Below are positions 1-5,304 of a DNA stretch of 7,260 nt, in pieces (position 1 is the stretch's first letter; the number at the start of each line of letters is the position of its first letter). Location of the stretch: the NCBI GenBank assembly GCA_021785795.1, contig JAJYEK010000182.1, positions 1 through 7,260 of the forward strand, in the 5' to 3' direction. The translations under genes were made by a program, and so were the position numbers. This DNA comes from Pseudomonadota bacterium (GTDB lineage Bacteria; Pseudomonadota; Gammaproteobacteria; Acidiferrobacterales; UBA6901). Under the pieces are notes generated by a model. The model did not search any database and was not told the DNA's origin. It was given only the letters and a program-made list of their open reading frames with translations.

Positions 1-357
1 AAGCTAAGCGACATGAACAGCACCATCACGCTCTTTCAGTACATTTACCATGTGCCGCTGCTGCCCCCGGTAATCGCCGCCTATCTCGGTACCGGTATCG
101 AGCTGATCACCCCCTGGTTCCTGGGCCTCGGTCTGGCCGCGCGCCTCACCGCTGCGTTTCTCTTCATTTACAATATCATCGCCGTGATTTCCTATCCCGC
201 ACTCTGGCCCCACGGCCTGTGGACGGGATTTTGGGACGGCGGTTTCGCCGATCACAAGGTATGGGGCCTGATGCTGCTCGCGATTGTCTTGTACGGTCCG
301 GGAAAACTCTCGCTTGACTGGTTCCTGAAACTCAGGATCATTCGCCGTCTCTCGTAA
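1..357 (+). CDS. DoxX family membrane protein, 3' part (5' end outside window)
   Basis: The reading frame is open from base 1, so the gene begins upstream; the ATG at 13 is probably internal. About 118 residues are visible. Several hydrophobic membrane segments can be seen, with the sequences VPLLPPVIAAYLGTGIEL, FIYNIIAVISYPALWP and DHKVWGLMLLAIVLYGPGKL. The PLLPP..AAYLGT, FNIIAVISYP-like and YGPGKLSLD signatures are typical of the DoxX family, small four-helix inner-membrane proteins linked in some organisms to quinol oxidation or thiosulfate and redox metabolism. The specific role here is unknown. Usual family length is about 130-160 residues, so only a short N-terminal piece is missing. 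The gene converges on the cytochrome gene that ends at 595. Confidence 0.85.
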   Translation, partial: KLSDMNSTITLFQYIYHVPLLPPVIAAYLGTGIELITPWFLGLGLAARLTAAFLFIYNIIAVISYPALWPHGLWTGFWDGGFADHKVWGLMLLAIVLYGPGKLSLDWFLKLRIIRRLS

Positions 358-594
358 GCACTCGATCAAGTGCGTGCCAGATCGCGTCCTTCATTGCTCC
401 AAAAATTGTGTACTCGGCCAACAGCACCCTGCCTGTTGTCGCTCATCCAGATCCGTGCGAGCCGGGCTTCTCTGCTTTCGCCCGGGCGCGCCAACATCGC
501 AGGGAACGTGCCAGAACGCGCCTGACCCGTGCGCAACCTGGCACACCGCCCTGCGTATCGTTACCTGGGATGCGGACCGTAAGCGGTGGCTGCC
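358..594. other. Intergenic region between convergent genes, no gene seen
   Basis: This stretch of about 240 bases separates the DoxX gene from the convergent cytochrome gene. ORFs that cross it have no recognisable protein character and no good ribosome binding site. A weak 5-bp inverted repeat (GCACT at 359-363 with AGTGC at 369-373) follows the DoxX stop codon, but no T-run follows it, so I do not call it a terminator. Confidence 0.5.
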
Positions 595-1443
595 TCAGCG
601 CAGGCTCGACAGATATGCCGCGACCGCCTTGCGGTCGGACTCACTCAGGGCGGCGGCAATGCGATTCATCATCGCCCCATTCATCATCGCGCCGTGGCGC
701 CGACCGGTCGCAAAATTGTTCAGTTGCTCGACGAGGTACGGGGCGTGCTGGCCGTAGAGGTTGGGGATCGGGGCCATCATGCCCCCCATCATGCCCATCA
801 TCGTCGGCATGCGCGCTCCGCCGGGACCGTGGCACATCGCGCAGGCCGGCACGCCTGGACGGGCAGCGCGCCCGTCAAAAATCTGCCTGCCCTCCTCGGC
901 CTGGGCGCGGTCTTTGACCGAGTCCGGCCGGATGCGCTGCGCGCCATAAAAGCGCGCGACGTCGGCGGCATCGGATTCCGAGAGTCCCGCGGCCATCGGC
1001 GCCATGATGGCCGACGACCGCGTCTTGCTCTTGAAGGCGAGGAGCTGGTCATAGAGATAGGCCGGGTCCTGTCCGGCAAGCTTTGGAAATAGCGGGTTGG
1101 TGCTGTTGCCGTCGGGTCCGTGGCACATGGCACATTTCGCCGCGGCGATCTGGCGGCCGTAATCGGCGTTGCCGGGCGGTACGCTGCCCGAACCTCCGCC
1201 GGGTCGGCCATAGGGTCCACTCATCATCTGGGCGGCGGCCGGCGCGAAGCCCGCGGCAACAAAGAGCACCGCCACACAAAGCGGTGCCCAGGGGGCTGCG
1301 CGTCGTTGGCGGAGCGAGGTCCGGTACAGACCGATTCTTGAGCCTAGAAAAAGCAGTTGACTCAACTTCCTGATAAGCTCAAGCGAAGCGGGATGAGGGT
1401 TTGCGGCGGCTTTTGCAACCACGCTGGAAACGGGATGGGACAT
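595..1443 (-). CDS. Exported cytochrome c4-like diheme cytochrome c
   Basis: A 282-residue protein with two CxxCH heme c sites, both CAMCH, at about residues 104-108 and 201-205. Each is followed by a c4-type fold signature: FPKLAGQDPAYLYDQL in domain 1 and IPNLYGQHAPYLVEQL in domain 2, then LSESDA or LSESDR helices. Candidate axial methionines are near residues 147-150 and 253-259. A hydrophobic export segment at about 51-71 ends AAA-Q, a plausible signal peptidase site, so the mature protein should be periplasmic and carry electrons, for example to a terminal oxidase. The start at 1443 has GAGGAG seven bases upstream. It gives an unusual 50-residue N-terminal extension before the export segment. 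Another oddity is a methionine-rich stretch at about 212-223 inserted directly after the second heme site. It lies 85 bp downstream of the small secreted protein gene on the same strand and is probably cotranscribed. Confidence 0.9.
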   Translation of the reverse strand: MSHPVSSVVAKAAANPHPASLELIRKLSQLLFLGSRIGLYRTSLRQRRAAPWAPLCVAVLFVAAGFAPAAAQMMSGPYGRPGGGSGSVPPGNADYGRQIAAAKCAMCHGPDGNSTNPLFPKLAGQDPAYLYDQLLAFKSKTRSSAIMAPMAAGLSESDAADVARFYGAQRIRPDSVKDRAQAEEGRQIFDGRAARPGVPACAMCHGPGGARMPTMMGMMGGMMAPIPNLYGQHAPYLVEQLNNFATGRRHGAMMNGAMMNRIAAALSESDRKAVAAYLSSLR

Positions 1444-1528
1444 GGAAGCTCTCCTCGATGAATGCCAACACGAAAAACGGTACGCCGCGCAGGGACGCCA
1501 CGCGCTCGATCACGAACGGAGAGGACCG

Positions 1529-1993
1529 CTAAATCAGAAAACGACCGTGATGCAGGTACAACGGAACGGAACGGGGTGTTCGGAGGAAGACCGCCGCGCG
1601 CGACGGATGCCGGGTCTGCGATGGCGGAAGGCGGACGCCCAGCATCGGCACGCCATGGAATACCACCGGCACGGCGGAGCCCGGCAACGCCGTGCCCGCA
1701 TCCCTGGTCATGCATTGGGCAGCATAGACTTCCCTGTGCCCGGGGACGCAGCATGCGGGCACGCTTGTCTTATGGGACATGCCTGCAACGCCAAAGCACG
1801 GCCCCATCGCCGGCAGGGACACCGCCGACACCGGCGCAGCATAGGCCATCGGGCAAAGCTGGAACAGACCGACGACAACGAATGCGAGCCACCCAAGCAA
1901 CATGAACCGGTTCAGACGTGATCGCCGGATGGCTCGAAGAGGAGAACGCATGGGTGCGCCGTCAGCGGCCCTGGGTTTGTGGTGTGGGCACAC
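1529..1993 (-). CDS. Small secreted cysteine-containing protein of unknown function
   Basis: The longest frame begins at GTG 1993 (154 residues). ATG at 1951 or 1903 are alternatives, and none has a clear Shine-Dalgarno site, so the start is uncertain. An arginine-rich stretch precedes a hydrophobic segment (FMLLGWLAFVVVGLFQL, about residues 30-46) ending near AYA-A, which looks like a Sec signal peptide or membrane anchor. The exported part has four cysteines (about 66, 81, 82 and 94), including an adjacent CC pair, plus several histidines and methionines. It ends in a proline/aromatic tail, PLYLHHGRFLI. Small secreted proteins with this layout and a C-terminal RFL-type tail are, as I recall, found near copper-handling genes, but I cannot confirm a family. 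Its position just upstream of the cytochrome suggests a shared envelope redox or metal role; this is inference. Confidence 0.6.
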   Translation of the reverse strand: MCPHHKPRAADGAPMRSPLRAIRRSRLNRFMLLGWLAFVVVGLFQLCPMAYAAPVSAVSLPAMGPCFGVAGMSHKTSVPACCVPGHREVYAAQCMTRDAGTALPGSAVPVVFHGVPMLGVRLPPSQTRHPSRAAVFLRTPRSVPLYLHHGRFLI

Positions 1994-2394
1994 GTTAGTC
2001 CAGGTTACCGCCGGGGGTCAAGCGATTGCGAACGAAGACGCGGCGCACGACCGGAGCGCTTCAGGGCGGCGATGTCCGAGGCAGGCTAGCCGTCTTGTCG
2101 GTCTTGCGGGGCCAGGCCGGTTTTTCTTCAGAAAAGATGCTGCGTCCTTGCGTGCTGCCTCCTGAATGCGGGTCATGATGCGTGCCGCCCGGTATTCGAA
2201 CACGCACCAGGAACTGCCCCGTTACTATGTTCCCGCCCCGCATCCGCCGGGTACGCGCCGTGCCGGGGCGGATGTGCAGTTCCTTGATAGGTGCCTTCGA
2301 GCCTATAGATCTTCATGATGCATCCTTGCCTCATCGAGTCAGACAACAATGGAGAGCGTCGAACCGACCTCATCGACGTACACGACGAACCCTA
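1994..2394. other. Region without a confident gene
   Basis: About 400 bases lie between the leftward secreted-protein/cytochrome pair and the promoter of the Xre-type regulator. Several short overlapping ORFs exist on both strands. Only the leftward ATG at 2316, with AAGGA six bases upstream, has a credible translation start, and it is listed separately. Near the right end of the leftward pair, a TTGACC on the minus strand (2019-2014) could be a -35 element; 18 bases on lies TAACGT, a poor -10. This is too weak to call as a promoter. Confidence 0.5.
2018..2316 (-). pseudogene. Possible decayed small gene divergent from the Xre regulator
   Basis: ATG at 2316-2314 on the minus strand has AAGGA at 2327-2323, a good ribosome binding site. 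The intact frame gives only 47 residues beginning MKIYRLEGTYQG and stopping at 2173. Downstream, the two other frames carry the more protein-like stretches: one reads APIKELHIRPGTARTRRMR and continues GGNIVTGQFLVRV; the next reads FEYRAARIMTRIQEAARKD and continues AASFLKKNRP. Each switch goes one base forward, so two single-base insertions would join them into a basic protein of roughly 70 or more residues. This suggests a frameshifted gene that once sat opposite the regulator, as early lytic or excision genes do in temperate phages. In GC-rich DNA, open wrong frames also arise by chance. The alternative is a real 47-residue ORF at 2173-2316. Confidence 0.3.
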
Positions 2395-2423
2395 TTGACA
2401 GGGTAAGCACGTATGGGTATGCT
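2395..2423 (+). promoter_or_regulatory. Sigma70 promoter of the Xre-type regulator
   Basis: TTGACA at 2395-2400 is a perfect -35 element. A 17-base spacer leads to TATGCT at 2418-2423, a good -10 element. The expected transcription start, about 7 bases after the -10, falls at or next to the A of the ATG at 2431, which predicts a leaderless or nearly leaderless regulator mRNA. Confidence 0.75.
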
Positions 2424-2428
2424 GTCAA
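2400..2428 (-). promoter_or_regulatory. Candidate divergent promoter overlapping the regulator promoter
   Basis: On the minus strand, TTGACA at 2428-2423 is followed after 17 bases by TACCCT at 2405-2400. The -35 is perfect and the -10 is poor (3 of 6). It would transcribe leftward, starting near 2393, towards the ATG at 2316. It occupies the same DNA as the rightward promoter, so the two could not be used at once. Confidence 0.4.
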
Positions 2429-2430
2429 GC

Positions 2431-2868
2431 ATGACTGAGAGATTCTCTTACCATGAACGCGTCGGTCACGTGCGATCGCACTTCGGGCTATCACAGACCG
2501 TGATGGCCGAGCGGGTGGGATTGTCCTTGCGGGCCTATCAGAACTACGAACGCGGCGAGCGGGAGATCCCGGTTGTCCTGGTGCACGCGCTCTATCAGGC
2601 ATTCCAGATCGACCCGGTGTGGCTGCTGACCGGCGAGGGACCGATGATCGTGGCCGCGGAAGCGCGCAAGTGCCTGGATCAGACGCTGCTTGACCGGGTG
2701 GTGGCGGCCGTGGAGCAGTTCGAATCGGGGCTCAAGAAGCCGCTGTCTGTGGAGCACAAGTCGAGACTGATCGGGCTGCTTTATGAGAAATCCCAGTTAC
2801 TGACGGCAGTCGCCGGGGAAGCCTTAAGCCCGGCCAAGATGCGGAGTCTCTTGAAACTCGTGGCGTAA
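2431..2868 (+). CDS. Xre/CI-type helix-turn-helix transcriptional regulator
   Basis: A 145-residue protein. An HTH_3 (Cro/CI) domain fills roughly residues 8-68, with VRSHFGLSQTVMAERVGLSL and then RAYQNYERGEREIP, ending in the typical DPVWLLTGEGPM motif. The C-terminal half (LLDRVVAAVEQFESGL and on) is helical and probably mediates oligomerisation. No S24 peptidase features (Ala-Gly site, Ser/Lys pair) are visible, so RecA-driven self-cleavage is not expected. In-frame ATGs at 2413 and 2419 lie inside the promoter. I chose 2431 because the -10 element predicts transcription starting there, a leaderless arrangement like lambda cI from PRM. The 2413 ATG would need a separate upstream promoter. 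The protein probably represses its own and the divergent promoter and governs the module downstream. Confidence 0.85.
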   Translation: MTERFSYHERVGHVRSHFGLSQTVMAERVGLSLRAYQNYERGEREIPVVLVHALYQAFQIDPVWLLTGEGPMIVAAEARKCLDQTLLDRVVAAVEQFESGLKKPLSVEHKSRLIGLLYEKSQLLTAVAGEALSPAKMRSLLKLVA

Positions 2869-2896
2869 ACATTCCATTTCAACAAGGAGAAGATGC

Positions 2897-3385
2897 GTGC
2901 CTCACGAACCATGGACGGTCGATCAGGAACTCTCGCGCCTCGGTGAATCGATCAAGGCCCAGCAACAAGATCCGGATACCGGTACGGAATCCGGAAAGCA
3001 GTCAGACCACCCGCCAAGACAACAGATTCACGGCAGCCGGAACATCCAGGTGGGTGGAGACCTCACTCTACTTGGTGGCAGTCCGGTCGATCCCCATCAT
3101 CCCGATGCCATCCGCTGTCCCCAGTGTCGGCATCTCACCTACCGGCGTTCCGACCGGTGCACGGAGTGCCACTTCAATCTGAGTGGCTACCGCATCGAGC
3201 GGGCGAGGCAAGAGAAACGACGCCGGCTGACCCACTTGATCCTGTTCTGCGGGATTCCGGGGCTCATCCTCCTCTTCGCGGGCACGACGTTCTTTGCCAG
3301 CCAGGACCTGCGGTATTTCCTCTGGCTTGGGGGCGGTCTGGTGGCGGCCGCCGCCTTGGCGGCGCTGCGCTTGGCGCAGGTTTGA
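2897..3385 (+). CDS. Zinc-ribbon, two-TM protein of unknown function
   Basis: A 162-residue protein starting at GTG, with AAGGAG seven bases upstream (2884-2889). The nearby ATG at 2893 is out of frame and soon meets a stop. Layout: a polar N-terminal region; a short glycine motif, GSRNIQVGGDLTL (about 46-58); a zinc-ribbon-like pair CPQC and CTEC (74-77, 88-91); a basic stretch REKRRR; then two hydrophobic segments (about 112-132 and 140-160) that look like a membrane hairpin with a short loop. Nothing indicates an enzyme. It lies 28 bp after the regulator and is probably cotranscribed with it. A membrane-anchored accessory or immunity/exclusion-type role is possible for a mobile element, but that is a guess; I do not recognise the family. 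Confidence 0.75.
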   Translation: MPHEPWTVDQELSRLGESIKAQQQDPDTGTESGKQSDHPPRQQIHGSRNIQVGGDLTLLGGSPVDPHHPDAIRCPQCRHLTYRRSDRCTECHFNLSGYRIERARQEKRRRLTHLILFCGIPGLILLFAGTTFFASQDLRYFLWLGGGLVAAAALAALRLAQV

Positions 3386-3545
3386 TGCAATAGGCTGAGG
3401 TCATTGGGGCCCGATCGACGACCCGACCCCGGATCCGCACGAAGCCGGCATAGGGCTCCAGTCACCGGTCGAGGCCCTTCCCACGGGAAAAGCACGGACA
3501 CGAAGGCAGGGAGTGGGGTCCGTTGACGAGCACGGAGGAAACGCC

Positions 3546-3770
3546 ATGCAGGCATTCGGTATCGAAGAGTGGTGCAGCCGGCTTCAGATCTGCCGCCGCC
3601 AGGCGGAACTGATGCTGTCACGCGGCGAGCTGCCGGCACCGATCCGCATCGGCCGGCTGCGCCGCTGGACCGGCGAGCAGATCGATGGGTGGCTCGCACG
3701 GCGCACGCAAGAGGCCGCGCACGGCGGGGTTGCGCCCGGCCCCGGTCGTCCGCGGGGTAGCGCGCGATGA
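3546..3770 (+). CDS. AlpA/excisionase-like small DNA-binding protein
   Basis: A 74-residue protein. I chose ATG 3546 because GGAGGA (3534-3539) lies six bases upstream; the frame is open back to GTG 3513 without a good site. The sequence IEEWCSRLQICRRQAELMLS, then LPAPIRIGRLRRWTGEQIDGWL, is the winged-helix pattern of the AlpA/HTH_17 (MerR-like) family. In it, the helix-turn-helix is followed by a short hairpin carrying an R-I-G-R-x-R-R-W motif. Such proteins act as excisionases or as regulators of integrase and early genes in prophages and islands. Its TGA overlaps the ATG of the next gene (ATGA), indicating translational coupling. It starts the tightly packed block 3546-5176 after a 160-bp gap in which I see no clear promoter. 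Confidence 0.75.
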   Translation: MQAFGIEEWCSRLQICRRQAELMLSRGELPAPIRIGRLRRWTGEQIDGWLARRTQEAAHGGVAPGPGRPRGSAR

Positions 3771-4078
3771 GGCATCGCTTCGTCCATCCGGACGCGCTGC
3801 CGGGCGGCTGGGACCGGATCGAGGCGATCGTGCTGGTGGCGGACACGGATGAGACTGAATCCGGTTGCCAACGGCGCGAACTGCCGCGCGGTGTGCCGGG
3901 CCGGATCGGGCAACTCCTCGACGCCGCGCGCGGCGGGGCGTCCATCCCTGACATCGCGCATCTCCTCGGGGTGACCCCCCGCCGCGTGCGGCAGATGATC
4001 GGGGACACGGCCGCGATCCGGCGTGCGGCCACAATGGCGGCGGTACAGGGGGATCTGTTCGAGGGGGTCGGCCGGTGA
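3767..4078 (+). CDS. Small helix-turn-helix protein of a phage-like module
   Basis: A 103-residue protein whose ATG overlaps the stop of the AlpA-like gene. Its own stop overlaps the GTG of the next gene (GTGA). The clear feature is a helix-turn-helix at about residues 58-78, ASIPDIAHLLGVTPRRVRQM, which suggests DNA binding. The N-terminal half (FVHPDALPGGWDRIEAIVLV and on) has no motif I recognise. The close packing indicates expression with the replication-type genes that follow. It could be a regulator of that block or an accessory replication protein; the sequence does not decide. Confidence 0.6.
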   Translation: MRHRFVHPDALPGGWDRIEAIVLVADTDETESGCQRRELPRGVPGRIGQLLDAARGGASIPDIAHLLGVTPRRVRQMIGDTAAIRRAATMAAVQGDLFEGVGR

Positions 4079-4629
4079 CTGGAATCATTCGCGCACCCCG
4101 CCCCGAGCGCCATTACACCCAGATCCGCAATGACGTGGCGCGGGATGATCGGCTGTCCTATCGGGCCCGGGGGGTGCTGGTGCGCCTCCTGTCCAATGCC
4201 GACGGATTTCAGATGACCGCCGCCGACCTCGCCCGCGAGGGGCGGGAGGGACGGGGCGCCATCCTGACGGCGCTGCGGGAGCTGCGCGACGCGGGCTATA
4301 TCCGCACCACCAGGAAACAGGACCAACAGGGTCGCTGGTCGACCCAGACGTTCGTCTATGACACCCCCCAACCGACCGGAGTCCAAAAACCGGACTCCGG
4401 TTCGCCGGATGTCGGTTTTCTCGACGCTATAGAGAATACCCAACAGAACAATCAACAGAATCTCTTTCCGCGCGTGAACCGCGCGGAGAGAGAGAAGCAG
4501 GTGAGCCATGAAACGCATCCACACCATCGCACAGGCCGTCCTCCCTCCAGACGCAGAGACCCTGCGTCCACCGGCGCCGCGGCAGTGCTCGCCGGACTAC
4601 GCCGCGGCGGGCGCCTCATCGACGGTTGA
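4075..4629 (+). CDS. Winged-helix protein resembling phage replication initiator (O-like)
   Basis: A 184-residue frame from GTG 4075, with GAGGGGG (4061-4067) seven bases upstream and an overlap with the preceding stop. Residues about 20-85 form a winged-helix domain: RNDVARDDRLSYRARGVLVR, then LTALRELRDAGYIRTTR. This pattern is shared by N-terminal domains of phage replisome organisers and O-like initiators. After it comes a low-complexity linker rich in Q and N (ENTQQNNQQNLF). Residues after about 144 overlap the next gene by 122 bp in another frame, look basic and unstructured, and may not belong to the original protein. A stop (TGA 4502-4504) would be in frame with a single-base change near 4500. 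The linker DNA contains strong dyads (see the origin candidate). Likely role: origin binding and initiation, working with the P-like protein; inference from domain and order. Confidence 0.65.
   Translation: MTGIIRAPRPERHYTQIRNDVARDDRLSYRARGVLVRLLSNADGFQMTAADLAREGREGRGAILTALRELRDAGYIRTTRKQDQQGRWSTQTFVYDTPQPTGVQKPDSGSPDVGFLDAIENTQQNNQQNLFPRVNRAEREKQVSHETHPHHRTGRPPSRRRDPASTGAAAVLAGLRRGGRLIDG
4371..4493. other. Candidate replication origin or structured regulatory DNA inside the O-like gene
   Basis: Several repeats are packed in 123 bases. ACCGGAGTCC (4375-4384) and GGACTCCGGT (4392-4401) form a perfect 10-bp inverted repeat with a 7-base loop. ACCGAC (4371-4376) and GTCGGT (4411-4416) form an outer dyad. 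CAACAGAA occurs twice (4441-4448, 4453-4460) in an A-rich tract in otherwise GC-rich DNA. Bases 4461-4474 and 4480-4493 form a 14-bp stem with one G-T pair and loop TGAAC. In lambda, the origin lies inside gene O and combines iterons with an AT-rich tract, so this may be the module's origin. Alternatively, the second stem controls translation of the gene at 4508. Confidence 0.4.
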
Positions 4630-5176
4630 CGCGATCGGCACGGCGGGCGCGAATCGCCTACTCGGATGGGTCGCCCGCCGCTGGCCAGGACAGTGGCTGC
4701 GTGGTTTGCCGGCGGAGGAAGCAATCGAGATCGCCAACCAATGGCGCACGGAGGCAGCTTTGCTGACCGCCGAGGCGGCGCACCGGGCCTGCTCAGCCTG
4801 GCGCAGTAAAGCCTACCCGCCCGACCTCGGCGCCTTTCTTGCCGCTGCTGAACCGCCGCAGCCTGATGCCGAGACCCTGTTCCGCCACGCGGCGCAAGCC
4901 GCGGGCACCAGGGCATATCACATGCTCTCACCGCTCGAGTGGGCCGCGGCGCAGCGATTTGGACTTCACGAGCTGCGCGCTGCTACCTGGGCGAGTGCGA
5001 GTCTCCGGTGGACCGCCGCCTTGCGCTGGCTAGCCCCTGCCGCAGAGCGCGGCGAGCTGCCGCCACCCCCACCGCAGCCGGCTGGCGAACTGCCCCGGCC
5101 GCGGCGCCCAGAGGTGATCGAGCAGGAGATGGGGAAGATCAGGGAGTTACTGCGACGGACGGAGAGGCTGACATGA
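4508..5176 (+). CDS. Lambda P-like replication protein (helicase loader candidate)
   Basis: A 222-residue protein. The resemblance is to the phage replication protein P family: an N-terminal start like MKRIHTIAQ, a central helical part with ANRLLGWVARRWPGQWL and IANQWRTEAALLTAEAAHRA, then the signature-like SKAYPPDLGAFLAAAEPP. The last corresponds to the PFLPSPGQF-type segment of lambda P. Lambda P brings host DnaB helicase to the origin bound by O. Its position directly after the O-like gene supports this. The C-terminal region is proline-rich (ELPPPPPQP) and ends in a charged helix (EQEMGKIRELLRRTERL). The ATG at 4508 has only AGGTGA three bases upstream, and a 14-bp stem sits just before it, so translation may depend on upstream ribosomes. 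Its stop overlaps an ATG (5173). Sequence similarity is remote. Confidence 0.6.
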   Translation: MKRIHTIAQAVLPPDAETLRPPAPRQCSPDYAAAGASSTVDAIGTAGANRLLGWVARRWPGQWLRGLPAEEAIEIANQWRTEAALLTAEAAHRACSAWRSKAYPPDLGAFLAAAEPPQPDAETLFRHAAQAAGTRAYHMLSPLEWAAAQRFGLHELRAATWASASLRWTAALRWLAPAAERGELPPPPPQPAGELPRPRRPEVIEQEMGKIRELLRRTERLT

Positions 5177-5238
5177 CCGAAGACGAAGCGGAAGAATTTT
5201 CGCATCAATTGCCAACCTCCGGTTCTACCAGGAGGTAA
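5173..5238 (+). CDS. Tiny ORF, possibly a frameshifted small gene
   Basis: ATG 5173 overlaps the preceding stop (ATGA), as at the other junctions of this block, so translation is plausible. The frame encodes only 21 residues, MTEDEAEEFSHQLPTSGSTR and one more. If one T were added to the TTTT at 5197-5200, the reading would continue as MTEDEAEEFFASIANLRFYQ, then EVMAQADNLSDRWPATSRA, to a stop near 5319, about 48 residues of more natural composition. This may be a real frameshift mutation or a sequencing error. Function unknown; nothing recognisable. Confidence 0.4.
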   Translation: MTEDEAEEFSHQLPTSGSTRR

Positions 5239-5285
5239 TGGCCCAGGCGGACAACCTATCCGACAGGTGGCCAGCGACCTCACGG

Positions 5286-5304
5286 GCCGCCAGCAACCGG
5301 CGGC
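5286..5304. terminator. GC-rich hairpin between convergent genes, weak terminator candidate
   Basis: GCCGCC (5286-5291) and GGCGGC (5299-5304) form a 6-bp stem with a 7-base loop. Only three Ts follow on the plus strand and no T-run on the minus strand. It lies between the end of the replication block and the convergent dps gene, where a terminator would be expected, but it is not a classical Rho-independent site. Confidence 0.2.

Larger units (their letters stand above)
2395..2428. promoter_or_regulatory. Inverted-repeat operator candidate for the Xre regulator
   Basis: TTGACAG at 2395-2401 and CTGTCAA at 2422-2428 form a perfect 7-base inverted repeat. The match continues weakly inward as TTGACAG-NN-TA-NN-CA on both arms. 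The arms cover the -35 of the rightward promoter and its -10/start region, and the mirror elements of the leftward promoter. Autorepression by the adjacent Xre-type protein is the natural reading, but part of the symmetry comes from the two TTGACA boxes themselves. Confidence 0.5.

Noticed and set aside
4..369. 121-codon minus-strand open frame
   Set aside because: It lies opposite the DoxX gene, is polar without domains, and has no good start site.
2014..2019. TTGACC upstream of the secreted-protein gene as a MerR/CueR-type copper promoter
   Set aside because: The -35 resembles such promoters, but the dyad between the boxes is not symmetrical and the -10 is poor.
3386..3545. Bulged inverted repeat (GGGCC...TCGAC with GTCGA...GGCCC) and a possible promoter before the AlpA-like gene
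   Set aside because: The arms are short and interrupted, there is no T-run, and no paired -35/-10 elements were found, so neither a terminator nor a promoter is supported.
3187..4527. 446-codon open frame on the minus strand
   Set aside because: It runs opposite four plus-strand genes with good ribosome binding sites and coupled overlaps. Its translation is low-complexity, Arg/Pro-rich and shows no domain; it is a GC-rich antisense shadow.
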